DNA of 64,000 nucleotides from Butyrivibrio sp. (GCF_015056685.1 NZ_SVFW01000020.1:1-64000), one strand, 5' to 3'. Positions 1 to 9,166 are shown, counted from the stretch's first letter. The notes: a model not told the origin generated them from the sequence alone. Translations and numbers: made by a program.

Positions 1-46
1 ACAAGAGGGCAAAGAACCACTAAAAATTTGAGGCTCTTTATCTTCT

Positions 47-919
47 TCACATAACATAGCACTTTCCATAAGATGAGTTATGTAAAGCTTTACATAATTC
101 GTCTGCCATGGCATATATTCCGTCAACAAGCCTTCTCTGGAAGTAATTGCACATAGGCTTAAAGAACTCTTCGGCGTTATTGATTATCCAGTTGGCAATG
201 GTCCCTCTGCAGATTTCAGCTCCATACATCTTGAAATCTTTTTCCTGTCTGTAAAGAGGAAGGCTGCTAACATACTTCTGATACATTACCCATGCTACTG
301 TTCCGGCAGATGCCATACCATGCAGCATATGTGCCTGACCATCACGTCCTCTTACGATGTGTGGAACCTCTGCATTTATCTTGCATTTGGGGCATCCATA
401 GCTGACACTGTAGTAATCGATGATCTTGATACTTGGCTTTATGAATTCGATCTCTCTACGAAGGAATTCTTTACCAATCCTCTCAAGAGGAGTGCCACAG
501 ACATCACAGAAGCGCTCATTTTCAGGAACATCAAGAATAACATCCTGAACCGGGAGGTTTGCAAACTTGTCAGCCATCTTGGATTTTTTCTTACGGGTAT
601 GCTTTTCGACAGTTGTGAATTCCTGCTCCTCTGGATCAGGTTCTGCTTTCAGAGTTTCAGCCTCGTTGAAGAGATTAAGCTGTCCTTCGAACTCATCACG
701 TTTCTCACTTGATTTGCCAAAAAGTTTCTTTGTGAGGTAATCAATCTGTTCCTGCAGGACTTTCTCTCTTTCGATATGTTCCTGCTCTTTTAGAAGATGT
801 TCTTCTTCACGTTTATTGGCAGCTTCGATGAGTGCGTTGAGATTTCTTATTGTGGTATTCAGTTCTTTTACGGTGTCCTTTAGCTCAATGAGCTGTTGGT
901 CCCTGGAATCTCTTGCCAC
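47..919 (-). pseudogene. tnpC: IS66 transposase TnpC, truncated after the first catalytic Asp
   Basis: This 290-residue product has the N-terminal layout of IS66 transposases. A coiled coil (about residues 10-65) precedes the LTKKLFGKSSEKR segment, followed by a zinc-finger-like CDVCGTPLERIG and CPKC pair (about 140-180) and the start of the DDE domain (LPLYRQEKDFKMYG, then MADE near 272). Full-length proteins are about 500 residues and continue as ADET-x-VQVL. Here the frame loses that pattern after ADE and reaches a TGA at bases 47-49, with further stops beyond. It is read as a 3'-truncated or frameshifted gene; the missing Asp and Glu make it inactive. Confidence 0.85.
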
Positions 920-1070
920 GACAGCCTCCTTACATTTGATAAACAGATTTTATCAGACTTAAGGAGCGATTAATATCGGTAAATGTGCCAAAGTGATTTT
1001 AAAACTGACACTTAATTAATCCGATATAGAGCAATTTCAGAATTATGCACAAAAACAGAGATAAAAAAAC

Positions 1071-1415
1071 TTAAGAGGTTCTAATGGCCTTAGGCTGCTC
1101 TATATCGATACCTGAGAGGAGCCAGTCAAACTCACGCCAGGAAAGGTTACGTACTTCGTCCTTGTTCCTAGGCCAGCGATATCTTCCCTGTTCTGCTGAA
1201 AGCCTTTTATAGAACAGAATAAAGCCATCCGGTTCCCAAAGAATCATTTTGAACCTGTCAGCCCTTTTTCCACAGAAGAGATACAGCGCCCTGCTTCTTG
1301 GATACATGTGAAGCTTATCTTCGATTATTGCACAAAGACCATCAATGGACTTTCTCATGTCGGTTTAGCCACAGACAATGTAGATTTCATCTGCAGCTGT
1401 TATATCGCCAATCAT
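1071..1415 (-). pseudogene. tnpB: IS66 accessory protein TnpB with internal stop codon
   Basis: TnpB is the small accessory protein of IS66 elements and typically begins with a CGYTDMRKSIDG-like block. Here the start ATG (1413-1415) overlaps the tnpA stop. The frame reads MIGDITAADEIYIVCG, then TAA (1365-1367) exactly where the conserved Tyr is expected, then TDMRKSIDGL. The rest (FCGKRADRFKMILWEPDGF, then PRNKDEVRNLSWREFDWLL) is intact to 1071. A restart at ATG 1358 would give 95 residues lacking the N-terminus. A single base change (TAT or TAC to TAA) explains the lesion. Confidence 0.85.
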
Positions 1416-1810
1416 ACGAAACTCCTTAAAGCCGAAAGAGTCCTGGCTACAAGTTCTGGATCAGCTCCATTGCAAAGAGAGATTTGAACATCTCCAAGCT
1501 TGATTTCTATCATATGTGAATTGTCAATGTGCGGCGCTACTTCTGGAATATGTTCCATAGGTGGCTGGATATCGTTAACGATATCCACTTTGACCACATC
1601 CTGCTTTGGTAGGGTGAGGTCAAGTATATCAAGATCTTTGGCTTTCGGAATTTCATAATTCATACGTCTTAGTTTTTTTAGAGCTGATGAAAAAGTGTAA
1701 TACTTGATATCATTAGCGCTACACCACTGCTTATCAGACATGCCACTTTTGCGACACTCAAGGGCCAGCTCCATCCATTCATCAGGGTTACGTCTTATTG
1801 GGTATGGCAT
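1412..1810 (-). CDS. tnpA: IS66 accessory protein TnpA
   Basis: This is an intact 132-residue IS66 TnpA-like protein. It has the N-terminal helix-turn-helix pattern PDEWMELALECRKSGMSDKQ and then TFSSALKKLRR, with a Pro/acidic middle and a C-terminal GADPELVARTLSAL. In IS66 this gene is needed with tnpB and tnpC for transposition. The ATG at 1808-1810 is preferred over the one at 1814-1816 because a GGAAAG sits about 7 bases upstream of it. It overlaps tnpB by ATGA, so the genes are translationally coupled. Confidence 0.8.
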   Translation of the reverse strand: MPYPIRRNPDEWMELALECRKSGMSDKQWCSANDIKYYTFSSALKKLRRMNYEIPKAKDLDILDLTLPKQDVVKVDIVNDIQPPMEHIPEVAPHIDNSHMIEIKLGDVQISLCNGADPELVARTLSALRSFV

Positions 1811-1830
1811 AAACATGCTTTCCGATGTCC

Positions 1831-1863
1831 TACAAAATGAAGTGTTTTGTGCTTCATTTTGTA
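1831..1863. repeat. Perfect 12-bp inverted repeat (hairpin) upstream of tnpA
   Basis: TACAAAATGAAG (1831-1842) and its exact reverse complement (1852-1863) enclose a 9-base loop. It lies about 20 bases upstream of tnpA, near the junction between the IS66 and IS21 elements. A second imperfect copy of the AAAATGAAGTGTTTT block (one mismatch) follows at 1875-1889. It could be part of an IS end, an operator or a target hotspot. Confidence 0.6.
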
Positions 1864-2035
1864 TTAAGCACCATAAAATGTAGTGTTTTAGTCGAACTCA
1901 TTGTAAATAATTGGAATGGAATAAAAAATCCGCCGATTTATTTCGTGCTTACTTTAATACTTAGAATTGACCCACCTCTTTGAGGTTTTATAGAATTCTT
2001 TCCGTATGTAAAAACATATGGAAGGAGGAAAAGAG

Positions 2036-3549
2036 GTGAAAGAATTGGAAGACTGGGCGGCAGTACACAAGGTGTACAAACAGACTGGCTCCAAAAGAGC
2101 TACGGCTTCTATTCTTGGGATAGCCAGAAATACGGTCAGACGTCTATTGGAAAAGACAGAACCTCCTGTCTATAACCGAACAGAATACAGCTCCAAGATT
2201 GATCCGTTCAAAGAGCAGATCATCACCTGGAGATGTGACCCATTTAACTTCAATGGCACCAGGATATTCAATGAATTACAGAAACGTGGCTACAAAGGCA
2301 GCATAGGACCTGTCTACTACTTTTTAAGAAGAGTGGATGAAGATGTCGGCGACAGTATCAGCAGCAAGGCAACGACAAGGCATGAAAGCCCTCCGGGTGA
2401 CCAGGCTCAGTTTGATTGGAGTGAGTATCAGGTGCTTATAGCAGACAGATACATGACAGTATACTGCTTTTCTATGATACTGGCTGCATCAAGAAAGAAG
2501 GCGATATGTTTTTTTTACGCGAAGATGCTGATGTTATTTACGAAGCTGTACAGGAATTGTTTAATGACCTGGGAGGAGTGACGCTGGAGCTTCTTATAGA
2601 TAATCCCAAAGCGTTTGTTATAAAAAACAATCCAAAGTCAGAGGAAGAAATAAAGTACAATCCTCATGCATTAGCCATGGCTCTGCATCTCGGCGTTGAA
2701 CTAAACGCATGCCCATGCTACTGGCCACGTAAAAAAGGGAAAATCGAGAGGCCATTCAACTATATCGAAGAACAATTCATAAAAGGCAACACCTTTGCAA
2801 GTATGGAGGATCTGAATTCCCAGGGAAAGGCTTTTATAAATGAGTGGTGCGATAAGAAGCATTCCACCACCAAAAGAATTCCAAACCAGCATTACCTGTT
2901 GGAAGAAAAAGCGCTATTACAGCCGCTTCCTAAGGAACACTACTATGCAAACAGCAAGATTAAGCGGAAAGTCAGTCCTGACAGTTATCTCAGTATTGGC
3001 GGTAATAAATATAGTGTTCACGTCAGATATGTTGGAAAAACACTTTTCTACAGGCTGAATTATGGATTCAGGATCATGCTGTATGACTCGCAGGGGCATT
3101 TCATAGAGCATCAGGAAATATCTTATGGCAAACATGAGATCCGCACTAATCCCGATCACTATGAGCCTATAGCAAAGAAGGTCTCAACTTCTGTTCCACA
3201 GATAAGGCGAGACTTCACGAACCGCTTCAGTAATGGTGCACGTTATCTTGAAGCAGTCGGTCGTAAGTTTGACCAGCCTACATTCCATGCCAAAAGGATA
3301 ATGGAATTGCAGGATCTCTATGATGATGATACTCTTGACAGATTTATCGGGATAGCTGTTGATGAAGGAAAGATGGATATCAAGTCATTCAAGGAGATGC
3401 TTCGTGAGTACAACTCAGGAGAACGAAAAATCCCAAAGTGTAACAATGCTGAATCCACAACCCTGATAATCGATGCAGAGCCTTCTTCTGAACTTACAAG
3501 AAACTGCAGCTACTATGAGAACTATACGAAGGAGGTCCTGAATGCTTAA
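2036..3549 (+). pseudogene. istA: IS21-family transposase IstA, frameshifted at T8
   Basis: The first part (2036-2516) carries the helix-turn-helix (TGSKRATASILGIARNTVRR) and the first catalytic region (GDQAQFDWSEYQV). The second part continues with LELLIDNPKAFV and CPCYWPRKKGKIERPFNYIE, which hold the second Asp and the Glu of the DDE triad, then the C-terminal domain. Joined, it gives about 500 residues, normal for IstA. The parts are in different frames; a -1 shift within the T8 tract 2509-2516 restores AICFFLREDADV. The GTG at 2036 is chosen because GGAGG lies 9 bases upstream. Deletion, slippage or sequencing error are all possible. Confidence 0.85.
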
Positions 3550-4325
3550 TGACACAGAACACAAAAGCGCATACATAGAAGCAAAGATGAAACAGTTCAA
3601 GCTCGTAGATATGCGCACCCAATATAGAGACATCATTCAGGAAGCAGAGCAGGAATCACTGGGATATATGGATTTTCTTTTAAGATTATTGGAACTTGAA
3701 GATAGTGGAAAGACAAGCCGTAGGACAGAGAAGTTTCTTGTTAAAGCCGGTTTTGATAGTGCATCTTCTCTTGAGGACATTGATTACAGCTTTAATCCAT
3801 CTCTTAATAAGGATAAGATTGATGAACTCGGAAGGCTTACATTCCTGGATAACCGTGAGAATATCATAATCATAGGACCACCCGGAGTTGGTAAGAGCAT
3901 GATTGCCACGGGGATAGGCCGTAATGCTTGCAAAAAAAAGGAGAAAAGTCCTTTTTGTTAATGCAAAAGAACTTGTCGACAGGCTTTATGACGAGATGAT
4001 TGACGGGAATCTACAGCAGATGCTTGATAAACTGAACCGTATTGAACTTCTGATCATAGATGAACTTTCATACATAAAAATGGACAAAGAAAGAGAGAGC
4101 CTGTTTTTCCAGATCATCCGTCAACGATACGAAAAAAGCTCCCTCATTATCACCACTAATCTCCCAATGGGCAGATGGGATGAAGTATTTACCAGACAGC
4201 TTGCGGCAACTGCAATACTTGACCGCCTGCTGCATCACTGCCATGTGCTTAGTATAACGGGAGACAGTTACCGTGTCAAAGTGTCAAAAATAAGTGTTAA
4301 AAAACAGAAAGGTACAGAAAAATGA
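3542..4325 (+). pseudogene. istB: IS21-family helper ATPase IstB, frameshifted at A8
   Basis: IstB is the DnaA-like AAA+ helper of IS21 transposition. The first part has the Walker A segment IIIIGPPGVGKSMIATGIG. The second part, in another frame, starts RRKVLFVNAKELVDRL and has Walker B LLIIDELSYI and the sensor block LIITTNLP. The frames meet at the A8 tract 3932-3939; removing one A gives ACKKRRKVLFVNAKEL, the family pattern. It is a one-base insertion or a slippage site. Full length would be about 260 residues. The start overlaps the istA end. Confidence 0.85.
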
Positions 4326-4795
4326 ACTTAACAAGCGATAGGCAGCGATTCCTGCAGGATGAGCTGAATACATATGAAAAAACAACACAGATGAATGAAA
4401 CTGAAAGAAACGCTCTTCATGAATGGGTTGCAGCTGGTAACGGTGTTCATGAGAATACATGTAATGCTGAAGATGGTCATGGAAACTACATTGATTTCCT
4501 TGACGTATACAGAGAAGAACAGGATATCCGTGATACTCTGAGCGCACTGAGCGATGAGGAAAAGGAAGAATATCTTGCTGAACTAAGAGGCGAAGACACT
4601 ATTAAAAGCCTGAAAAAGCGTTTCGATGAACTACTTTACAAAACCGATGTATATGAAAAGGTCCTCCAGAGACATAACCTCATTGAAGAGGCGGAAACTC
4701 TGATGGAAGAAGAACATGCTCTGTCCAGAGCGTTTGATGAATGGGCTGAAGCGGAAATGGGTAAGCTTCCGGAAGGAGAACTGTCATGGTTAAAA
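4322..4795 (+). CDS. IS21-associated third ORF, unknown function (probable 3' fusion)
   Basis: The ATG at 4322 overlaps the istB stop (ATGA), so it is coupled to istB. About 155 residues are acidic and helical (MNETERNALHEWVAAGNGVHEN, split by Lys-poor acidic helices such as LSDEEKEEYLAELRGED). Similar short ORFs follow istB in some clostridial IS21 elements, to my recollection, but no function is known. The open frame runs on to 5296, yet after about 4795 its composition changes abruptly to hydrophobic, Phe/Ile/Tyr-rich, AT-rich sequence. I read that tail as non-native sequence past the element end, not as part of the protein. Confidence 0.5.
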
Positions 4796-5285
4796 TTAAA
4801 GATTGAAATCTTCCGGAACTTGCAGAAATATACAATAGTGGCGGCAAAGATGCTCTTTATCAAAAGCTCCGCTATCATAAAAATAGAAGAACTAAATGTT
4901 TTATCTAGTAATTTTCTTTTTAAAAGCATATTTTTAATCAAACCGATGACATGTTCTTTTTTTTCAGGCATCTTTTTTTCTAAATATGATTTAATTAAAT
5001 CATTTTGTGATAAATTATATAGTATAAATCAAGTGGGTAGGACAGTTATTTGGCTAATCCATACCTTTTATTGTTACTATTTTTGGGTTACTGTAAGGAT
5101 TGTATATGCTTCTCAAAATGCCATAATAAACTATTGCGTTTTATTTGTTCTTTCTTTGGAATCATCTGTAATAATAGAAGCTTTATATGGTAATATACGA
5201 ATCATTTTGAATGGACTTGTCAGTTATAAAAAAGATTTGAATTGTTTTTTTGAAAAGTGTTATCTATATATTTGGAGGAAGTATA
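4796..5285. other. AT-rich stretch without a supported gene
   Basis: This is open in the frame of the preceding ORF but shows no recognisable protein family, has very skewed AT-rich composition, and ends in the ribosome site of the next gene (GGAGGAAG just before 5286). It probably holds the IS21 right end and leader DNA of the following acyltransferase. Confidence 0.4.
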
Positions 5286-6310
5286 ATGACGAATAGAAAA
5301 GTGACCTTGCCAGACCGCAATGCATCAATTGACATAATGAGATTATTAGCATCTATTGCAGTTGTAGCCATTCATACATATCCATTTAAATCATATGGAA
5401 GCACAATTGATATGGTAAGATATGCTTTCTGCACATGGGCAGTACCCTTTTTCTTCACAGTGACTGGTTATTATTTTGATATAAATAATGAAAATAGAGC
5501 ACTTGTAAAGCTTTGGCTGATGATGAGATTATATTTTATTTGGACATTGATATATTTTCCAATCATTTTTGTAAGAAAAATATATAAGCAAGAGAATATT
5601 ATGCATGCAATTCTAGAAGAAATAAAGGACATACTATTTGTGGGGAGTTATTTTCAACTGTGGTATTTTGTAGCTATGATCTGGAGTCTTTTGTTGCTGC
5701 TTCTTATAATTAGATTTAAAAGAGGGGAAAATCTAGTATTTGTTATAGCAACCTTATTCTATTTTTTGAATTGTATGATATCAAATTATAACCTTCAACT
5801 TGAGGAAAGTGTAAAAAAAATATGGCTATTTTGGGGAAACGGATTAAATTTCTTATGTATGGGGCTTCCATTCATATTTGTAGGAATGAAAGCTCGCAGT
5901 AAATTATTTGATGTAAAAAATAGAAAAATATTTTTTATGGTTTCAGTAGCTCTGTGGGTGATGGAGTCATTTTTTTGATTCTATTTAGGGGGAAGCTTTC
6001 GCAGCCTATGCTATCATTGCCTATATTGATGCTTGGACTTGTGAAAGTGCTGTCAGACCAGAAATGGCCTGTGCCTGACTGGGAATGTAAGTTATTTCGG
6101 GATGTTAGCACAATAATCTTTTTGATACATACATTTTTTATAACAGTTTGGAATACCATTCTTGAGGCAACGGAAGAGAATAGTAATGGGGAGTTATTTG
6201 GAAGTACATTATGGTTCTTTATTTTAGTTTTACTTAGCTCTTTTTTAGGTGCATTAGTTATAATCTATATGGCTAAAAAAATAAAGATATTGCGAAAACT
6301 TTATGAATAA
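5286..6310 (+). pseudogene. Acyltransferase-3 family membrane protein, frameshifted at T7
   Basis: The N-terminal part has the acyltransferase-3 (OafA/WecH-like) signature: NASIDIMRLLASIAVVAIHTYPF with the conserved His, then FFFTVTGYYF and several membrane segments. The family O-acylates sugars from the cytoplasmic or membrane face. The frame ends at TGA (5976-5978) right after a T7 tract (5970-5976). Reading -1 gives SFFLILFRGKLSQP and continues with two or more membrane helices to 6310. Rejoined length is about 340 residues, normal for the family. The start at 5286 has GGAGGAAG upstream. The lesion could be a contingency tract, decay or a sequencing error. Confidence 0.75.
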
Positions 6311-6342
6311 AATGTATAATCATGTGTAAATTAAGGTGTTAT

Positions 6343-7040
6343 ATGAAACAGATGGAAAGAGCTAAAGATAAGCAAAGAGTTGCGTATATTGATGCGTTAA
6401 GAGGTGTGTCGTGTGTTTTTATAATTCTTAATTATGTTTCGTGTTGCTTTCTTCCTGGACTAATGTGGTACAAGTATGCAGATAGTGATTTTTCAAGACT
6501 CTGGTTAGGGAGTCCGCTAAATTCAATAACGGGTGGAAATACAGCTGTTCAATTCTTTTTTGTTATTTCTGGGTATCTTATTGCTTACAATGCAAGTGAG
6601 AGCAAAAGGCTGCAGAATATAGAGGGAGCATTAATTAAAAGAATAAGGAAGTGTTTTATAATCACTACTCCGTCTATAGTTTTTGCTTTTATACTTATGA
6701 GATTGGGGCTGATGTTTAATCAGTCCATGTTGTACTATGGCAATCAATATTTTTTGCTGAACAGTTTAACAAGTTTTATCCTTCAGTATGGTCATTGATT
6801 CGAGACGTTTTCAGTGTTTTATTGGTGAATAGTGACTATAACAGGCTATAAGGATATATGCCACAAGCTTGTTTGGTGGCATTTTCACAATTCTCATGGC
6901 TAAGGCACTTATAATTACTGAATACAAGAGTAGAATCAGATTGAGCATAATAATATATATTATTCTTGTTTGGAATTGCCAAAAACTATCTAGTTTTTGT
7001 GTGGGGAGTATGTGCTACTATTGTGTGTGTTATATTACTA
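6343..7040 (+). repeat. Direct repeat, left copy (pairs with 19734-20428)
   Basis: About 0.7 kb is similar at nucleotide level to the acyltransferase at 19734-20428, same orientation. For example, the block around GGGGCTGATGTTTAATCAGT is shared exactly. The copies sit at either end of the 8.2-19.6 kb sugar cassette. Confidence 0.75.
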
Positions 7041-7045
7041 TTGAT
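6343..7045 (+). pseudogene. Decayed acyltransferase-3 gene, copy 1 of a duplicated gene
   Basis: The N-terminal 150 residues (RVAYIDALRGVSCVFIILN, VQFFFVISGYLIAYN) closely match the gene at 19734, also at nucleotide level. The conserved LNH is LNY here. Near 6760 the frame shifts; the homologous sequence then continues as SLIRDVFSVLLVNSDYNR but meets TAA (6849-6851) where the other copy has TTA. Homology ends near CYYCVCYI (about 7040), where recombinase-like debris begins. Several independent lesions show it is dead. It starts at ATG 6343 with AAGG upstream. Confidence 0.85.
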
Positions 7046-7084
7046 ACATCCAAGCATTATATTTCAGATAAGGATGCTCGAATT

Positions 7085-7350
7085 GATGCAGCTGCAGAGG
7101 CTGCAGGTTCATTGTTTATTCAGTTGACACCATGGCTGCACGTCTAATAGTTCAAGCTAATTACTACTAACACACTTCAGATGGACGTCGCCTAGCAGCT
7201 ATCCTCATCAAAAGTTGGAAGCCGATATCTCGGACATAAAAGTACCAGTGAGACATTGTATTATTACTACCTGGTCCATGATGCTTACAAAACCATCAGA
7301 AAGAAAGATACTATAGCTGATGCGGTTATTCCGGAGGTGGTGCCTTATGA
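7085..7350 (+). pseudogene. 3' remnant of a tyrosine recombinase
   Basis: In the frame ending at the stop 7348-7350 (read ...VIPEVVPYE, TAA at 7351-7353 by the neighbouring register), residues SRYLGHKSTSETLYYYYLVHD are visible: the LGH..S.ST...Y block that carries the second His/Trp region and nucleophilic Tyr of tyrosine recombinases. Upstream, a shifted frame has a DTMAARLI that resembles the RHTMATRL box. Stops and frame changes interrupt everything further 5'. It is a decayed C-terminal piece of an integrase lying against the next recombinase. Confidence 0.6.
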
Positions 7351-7808
7351 GTAAAAAACCATCTTTCTCGGAGTTGTTCGTTTCAAAAGCAAAAGACTTT
7401 TTGGATACCTTCCTCCTAAGGCAGGAGCAGCGCAGCAAAGATACCGTAAAGGCCTACCGCATTTCTCTTACAGAGTTTTAAAGATATGTTACGGATCAGA
7501 AGCATTTGAAAGTCATGAATTTTAGGTTTTCAGAATGCACATATGAACTTGTGCTTGATTATTCGCAGTACCTTCAGGAAGTAAAAAAGCTGGCTAACAG
7601 TACAGTGAACCAACGTCTGGCAGCCATAAAATCATATCTAAAATATGTGCCTGATGGAGATATTGATGCTAAAAGATCATTATTGTTAAGGATGTTGATT
7701 CGCAGTACTAATTTGGAAAGCGGTTCAATATCAGTTTTAGCGATACAAATGATCTATGCAGCTACTAAACAGATAAAGGAATTAGAAAATATTACAAAGA
7801 AAAGATAA
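7347..7808 (+). pseudogene. Tyrosine recombinase N-terminal fragment with internal stop
   Basis: From ATG 7347 the frame reads KAKDFLDTFLLRQEQRSKDT, then AYRISLTEF, TAA (7479-7481), then RYVTDQKHLKVMNFRFSE and on to ELVLDYSQYLQEVKK with NSTVNQRLAAIKSYLKYV. This is a SAM-like core-binding domain of a tyrosine recombinase. No catalytic domain follows. Its start overlaps the end of the preceding recombinase remnant, the arrangement seen in recombinase-in-trio elements. The residues after NQRLAAIKSYLKYV are not family-like and probably lie past a break. Confidence 0.65.
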
Positions 7809-8196
7809 TTATATAATCTAGAAAAGATAGATTGTATAATCCAGTACTTGAGGATACCTCATTTTGGGATAGAAAATAGGCATTTTTGCCAAATCCCCCT
7901 CTATATGTTATCCTATTCAAGACTAAATGAAAAAGACATGGCGGTGTTATAACAGACATCGCCGTTTTGGTGTCGGTAAAAACAGAAATTGTGGTAGTGT
8001 AACTATTTAAACGACATATCAGGGAAAAATTGGTTGTTTTTTTACTATAGTAAAAGAGCTGATTTGTGATAAAATTGTGAAATGTTGTGTTGGGAAATGG
8101 TTTCGACGGATTGACGGCGGATGGTTTAATGATGGCGTTTATGTTTTATTTACTGCGACAGGCGCCGGCTTTTGATTTACAAGAGGAAAAGATAAT
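7809..8196. other. Intergenic leader region of the cassette
   Basis: About 390 bases without a gene. It contains a weak hairpin (GGCGGTGT 7940-7947 with ACATCGCC 7956-7963, then GTTTTGG), a perfect 16-bp palindrome at 8040-8055, and the ribosome site GAGGAAAAG before 8197. No convincing sigma-A promoter could be assigned. Confidence 0.5.
8040..8055. promoter_or_regulatory. 16-bp perfect palindrome, possible operator
   Basis: TTTTACTATAGTAAAA is its own reverse complement and lies about 140 bases upstream of the first gene of the polysaccharide cassette. This is a usual position for a repressor or activator site. In an AT-rich region chance is possible, but 16 bases of perfect symmetry is longer than expected. 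The regulator is unknown. Confidence 0.4.
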
Positions 8197-8646
8197 ATGA
8201 AGATTTGTTTTGTTGGATCGTCAGGAGGACATCTAACGCATTTATACATGTTAAAGCCTTTCTGGCAGGATAAAGAGAGATTTTGGTGTACTTTTGATAA
8301 AGAGGACGCGCGTTCTCTCTTGGCTGGTGAAAAATTCTACCCAGTATACTATCCTTCAAATCGTAGTTTTAAGGCTTTATGTATTAACACTCATCGTGCA
8401 ATAAAGATACTGCGTAAGGAGCGACCTGATGTGATTATATCTTCCGGGGCAGCTCCAGCGATTCCGTTCTTTTGGATTGGCAAGTTGATGGGAGCCAAGA
8501 CAGTGTACATAGAGGTTTTCGATCGTATTAATAAGAGCACAGTTAGTGGAAGACTCTGCTATCCTGTTGCAGATAAGTTTATTGTTGAGTGGGACGAGAT
8601 GAAAAAGGTTTATAAGAAGGCTATAAACCTTGGAAGTATTTTTTAA
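8197..8646 (+). CDS. Alg14-family glycosyltransferase subunit (EpsE/Cps14F-like)
   Basis: At 149 residues this matches the Alg14/PssD family: the N-terminal GSSGGHLTHLYML nucleotide/membrane-anchor motif, IISSGAAPAIPFFWIGKLMGA and YIEVFDRIN. In pneumococcal-type loci Cps14F-like proteins form a membrane platform for a separate catalytic Alg13-type subunit, which is the next gene here, overlapping by 17 bases in the longest reading. Together they would add a hexose from UDP-sugar to a polyprenyl-PP-sugar acceptor at the inner membrane face. GAGG lies upstream of the start. First gene of the AT-rich cassette. Confidence 0.85.
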   Translation: MKICFVGSSGGHLTHLYMLKPFWQDKERFWCTFDKEDARSLLAGEKFYPVYYPSNRSFKALCINTHRAIKILRKERPDVIISSGAAPAIPFFWIGKLMGAKTVYIEVFDRINKSTVSGRLCYPVADKFIVEWDEMKKVYKKAINLGSIF

Positions 8647-8668
8647 TTACAATGAGACAGAGGTTGTT

Positions 8669-9166
8669 ATGATATTTGTAACTGTGGGTACTCACGAGCA
8701 ACAGTTCAATAGGCTTGTTGAGTATATGGATAAATATGCTGAGGCACATCCTGATGAAGAAATAATTATTCAGACTGGATTTAGCACTTATGAACCTAAA
8801 AAAGCTACTTGGAGCAAGTTATATCCATATAAGACAATGATAGAAATGGTTGATAAGGCAAGAATTGTAATCACGCATGGAGGCCCTTCGAGCTTCATTA
8901 TGCCACTTCAGATTAGTAAGATTCCGATTGTAGTTCCGAGAAATCATGAGTATGGTGAGCACATAAATAATCATCAGATTGATTTCTGCAGGAAAGTGAC
9001 AGATAGGCAAAGGAATATTATTGTGATTGAGAATGTTGAGGAACTCGGTGAGATGTTGGATAAATACGACGAAGTAGTTAAAAAGATGCAGAGCAAACTT
9101 GAAAGTAACAATGAAAAGTTTTGCAAAGAATTTAGTGAGTTGATAGATGACCTAATTAGAAAATGA
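8669..9166 (+). CDS. Alg13-family glycosyltransferase catalytic subunit (Cps14G-like)
   Basis: This 165-residue product has the GT28 C-terminal domain layout: MIFVTVGTHEQQFNRLVEYM, IIQTGFSTY, the donor-binding ITHGGPSSFIMPL, and PRNHEYGEHINNHQ. It should bind the UDP-sugar and act with the Alg14-like partner encoded just upstream. The ATG at 8669 is chosen because homologues begin MIFVTVGT; an in-frame ATG at 8630 would add 13 residues and overlap the previous gene. The ribosome site is weak, fitting coupling to the upstream gene. Confidence 0.85.
   Translation: MIFVTVGTHEQQFNRLVEYMDKYAEAHPDEEIIIQTGFSTYEPKKATWSKLYPYKTMIEMVDKARIVITHGGPSSFIMPLQISKIPIVVPRNHEYGEHINNHQIDFCRKVTDRQRNIIVIENVEELGEMLDKYDEVVKKMQSKLESNNEKFCKEFSELIDDLIRK

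Larger units (their letters stand above)
47..1815 (-). mobile_element. IS66-family element, truncated and decayed
   Basis: The three genes typical of IS66 (tnpA, tnpB, tnpC) lie on the minus strand in the usual order. The tnpA stop overlaps the tnpB start (ATGA at 1412-1415). TnpB has an in-frame stop, and TnpC ends shortly after its first catalytic ADE, so most of the DDE domain is missing from this reading frame. I did not identify terminal inverted repeats, and the true right end would lie to the left of base 1. The element is very probably not autonomous. Confidence 0.85.
1960..4800 (+). mobile_element. IS21-family element with broken istA and istB
   Basis: The istA-like and istB-like genes lie in the usual order and overlap (istB starts at 3542 inside the istA end), followed by a coupled third ORF at 4322. 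Each of the two main genes is split by a one-base frame change at an 8-base homopolymer. I could not define terminal repeats: a TGACCCAC near 1968 and a TACCCAC on the opposite strand near 5035 are only weakly alike. The boundaries given are therefore approximate. Confidence 0.75.

Noticed and set aside
320..712. 130-codon open frame on the plus strand
   Set aside because: It lies antisense to the IS66 transposase and has no family features or ribosome site.
1968..5040. Possible IS21 terminal inverted repeats (GACCCAC / TACCCAC)
   Set aside because: Only six or seven shared bases with poor flanks; not enough to set element ends.
4796..5296. Hydrophobic C-terminal extension of the ORF starting at 4322
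   Set aside because: Abrupt change of composition, no family match, and it runs through the ribosome site of the next gene; read as chance openness in AT-rich DNA.
7940..7963. Hairpin GGCGGTGT/ACATCGCC as a terminator
   Set aside because: Short stem with a wobble and only four T residues after it; no active gene upstream. Mentioned only in the intergenic entry.
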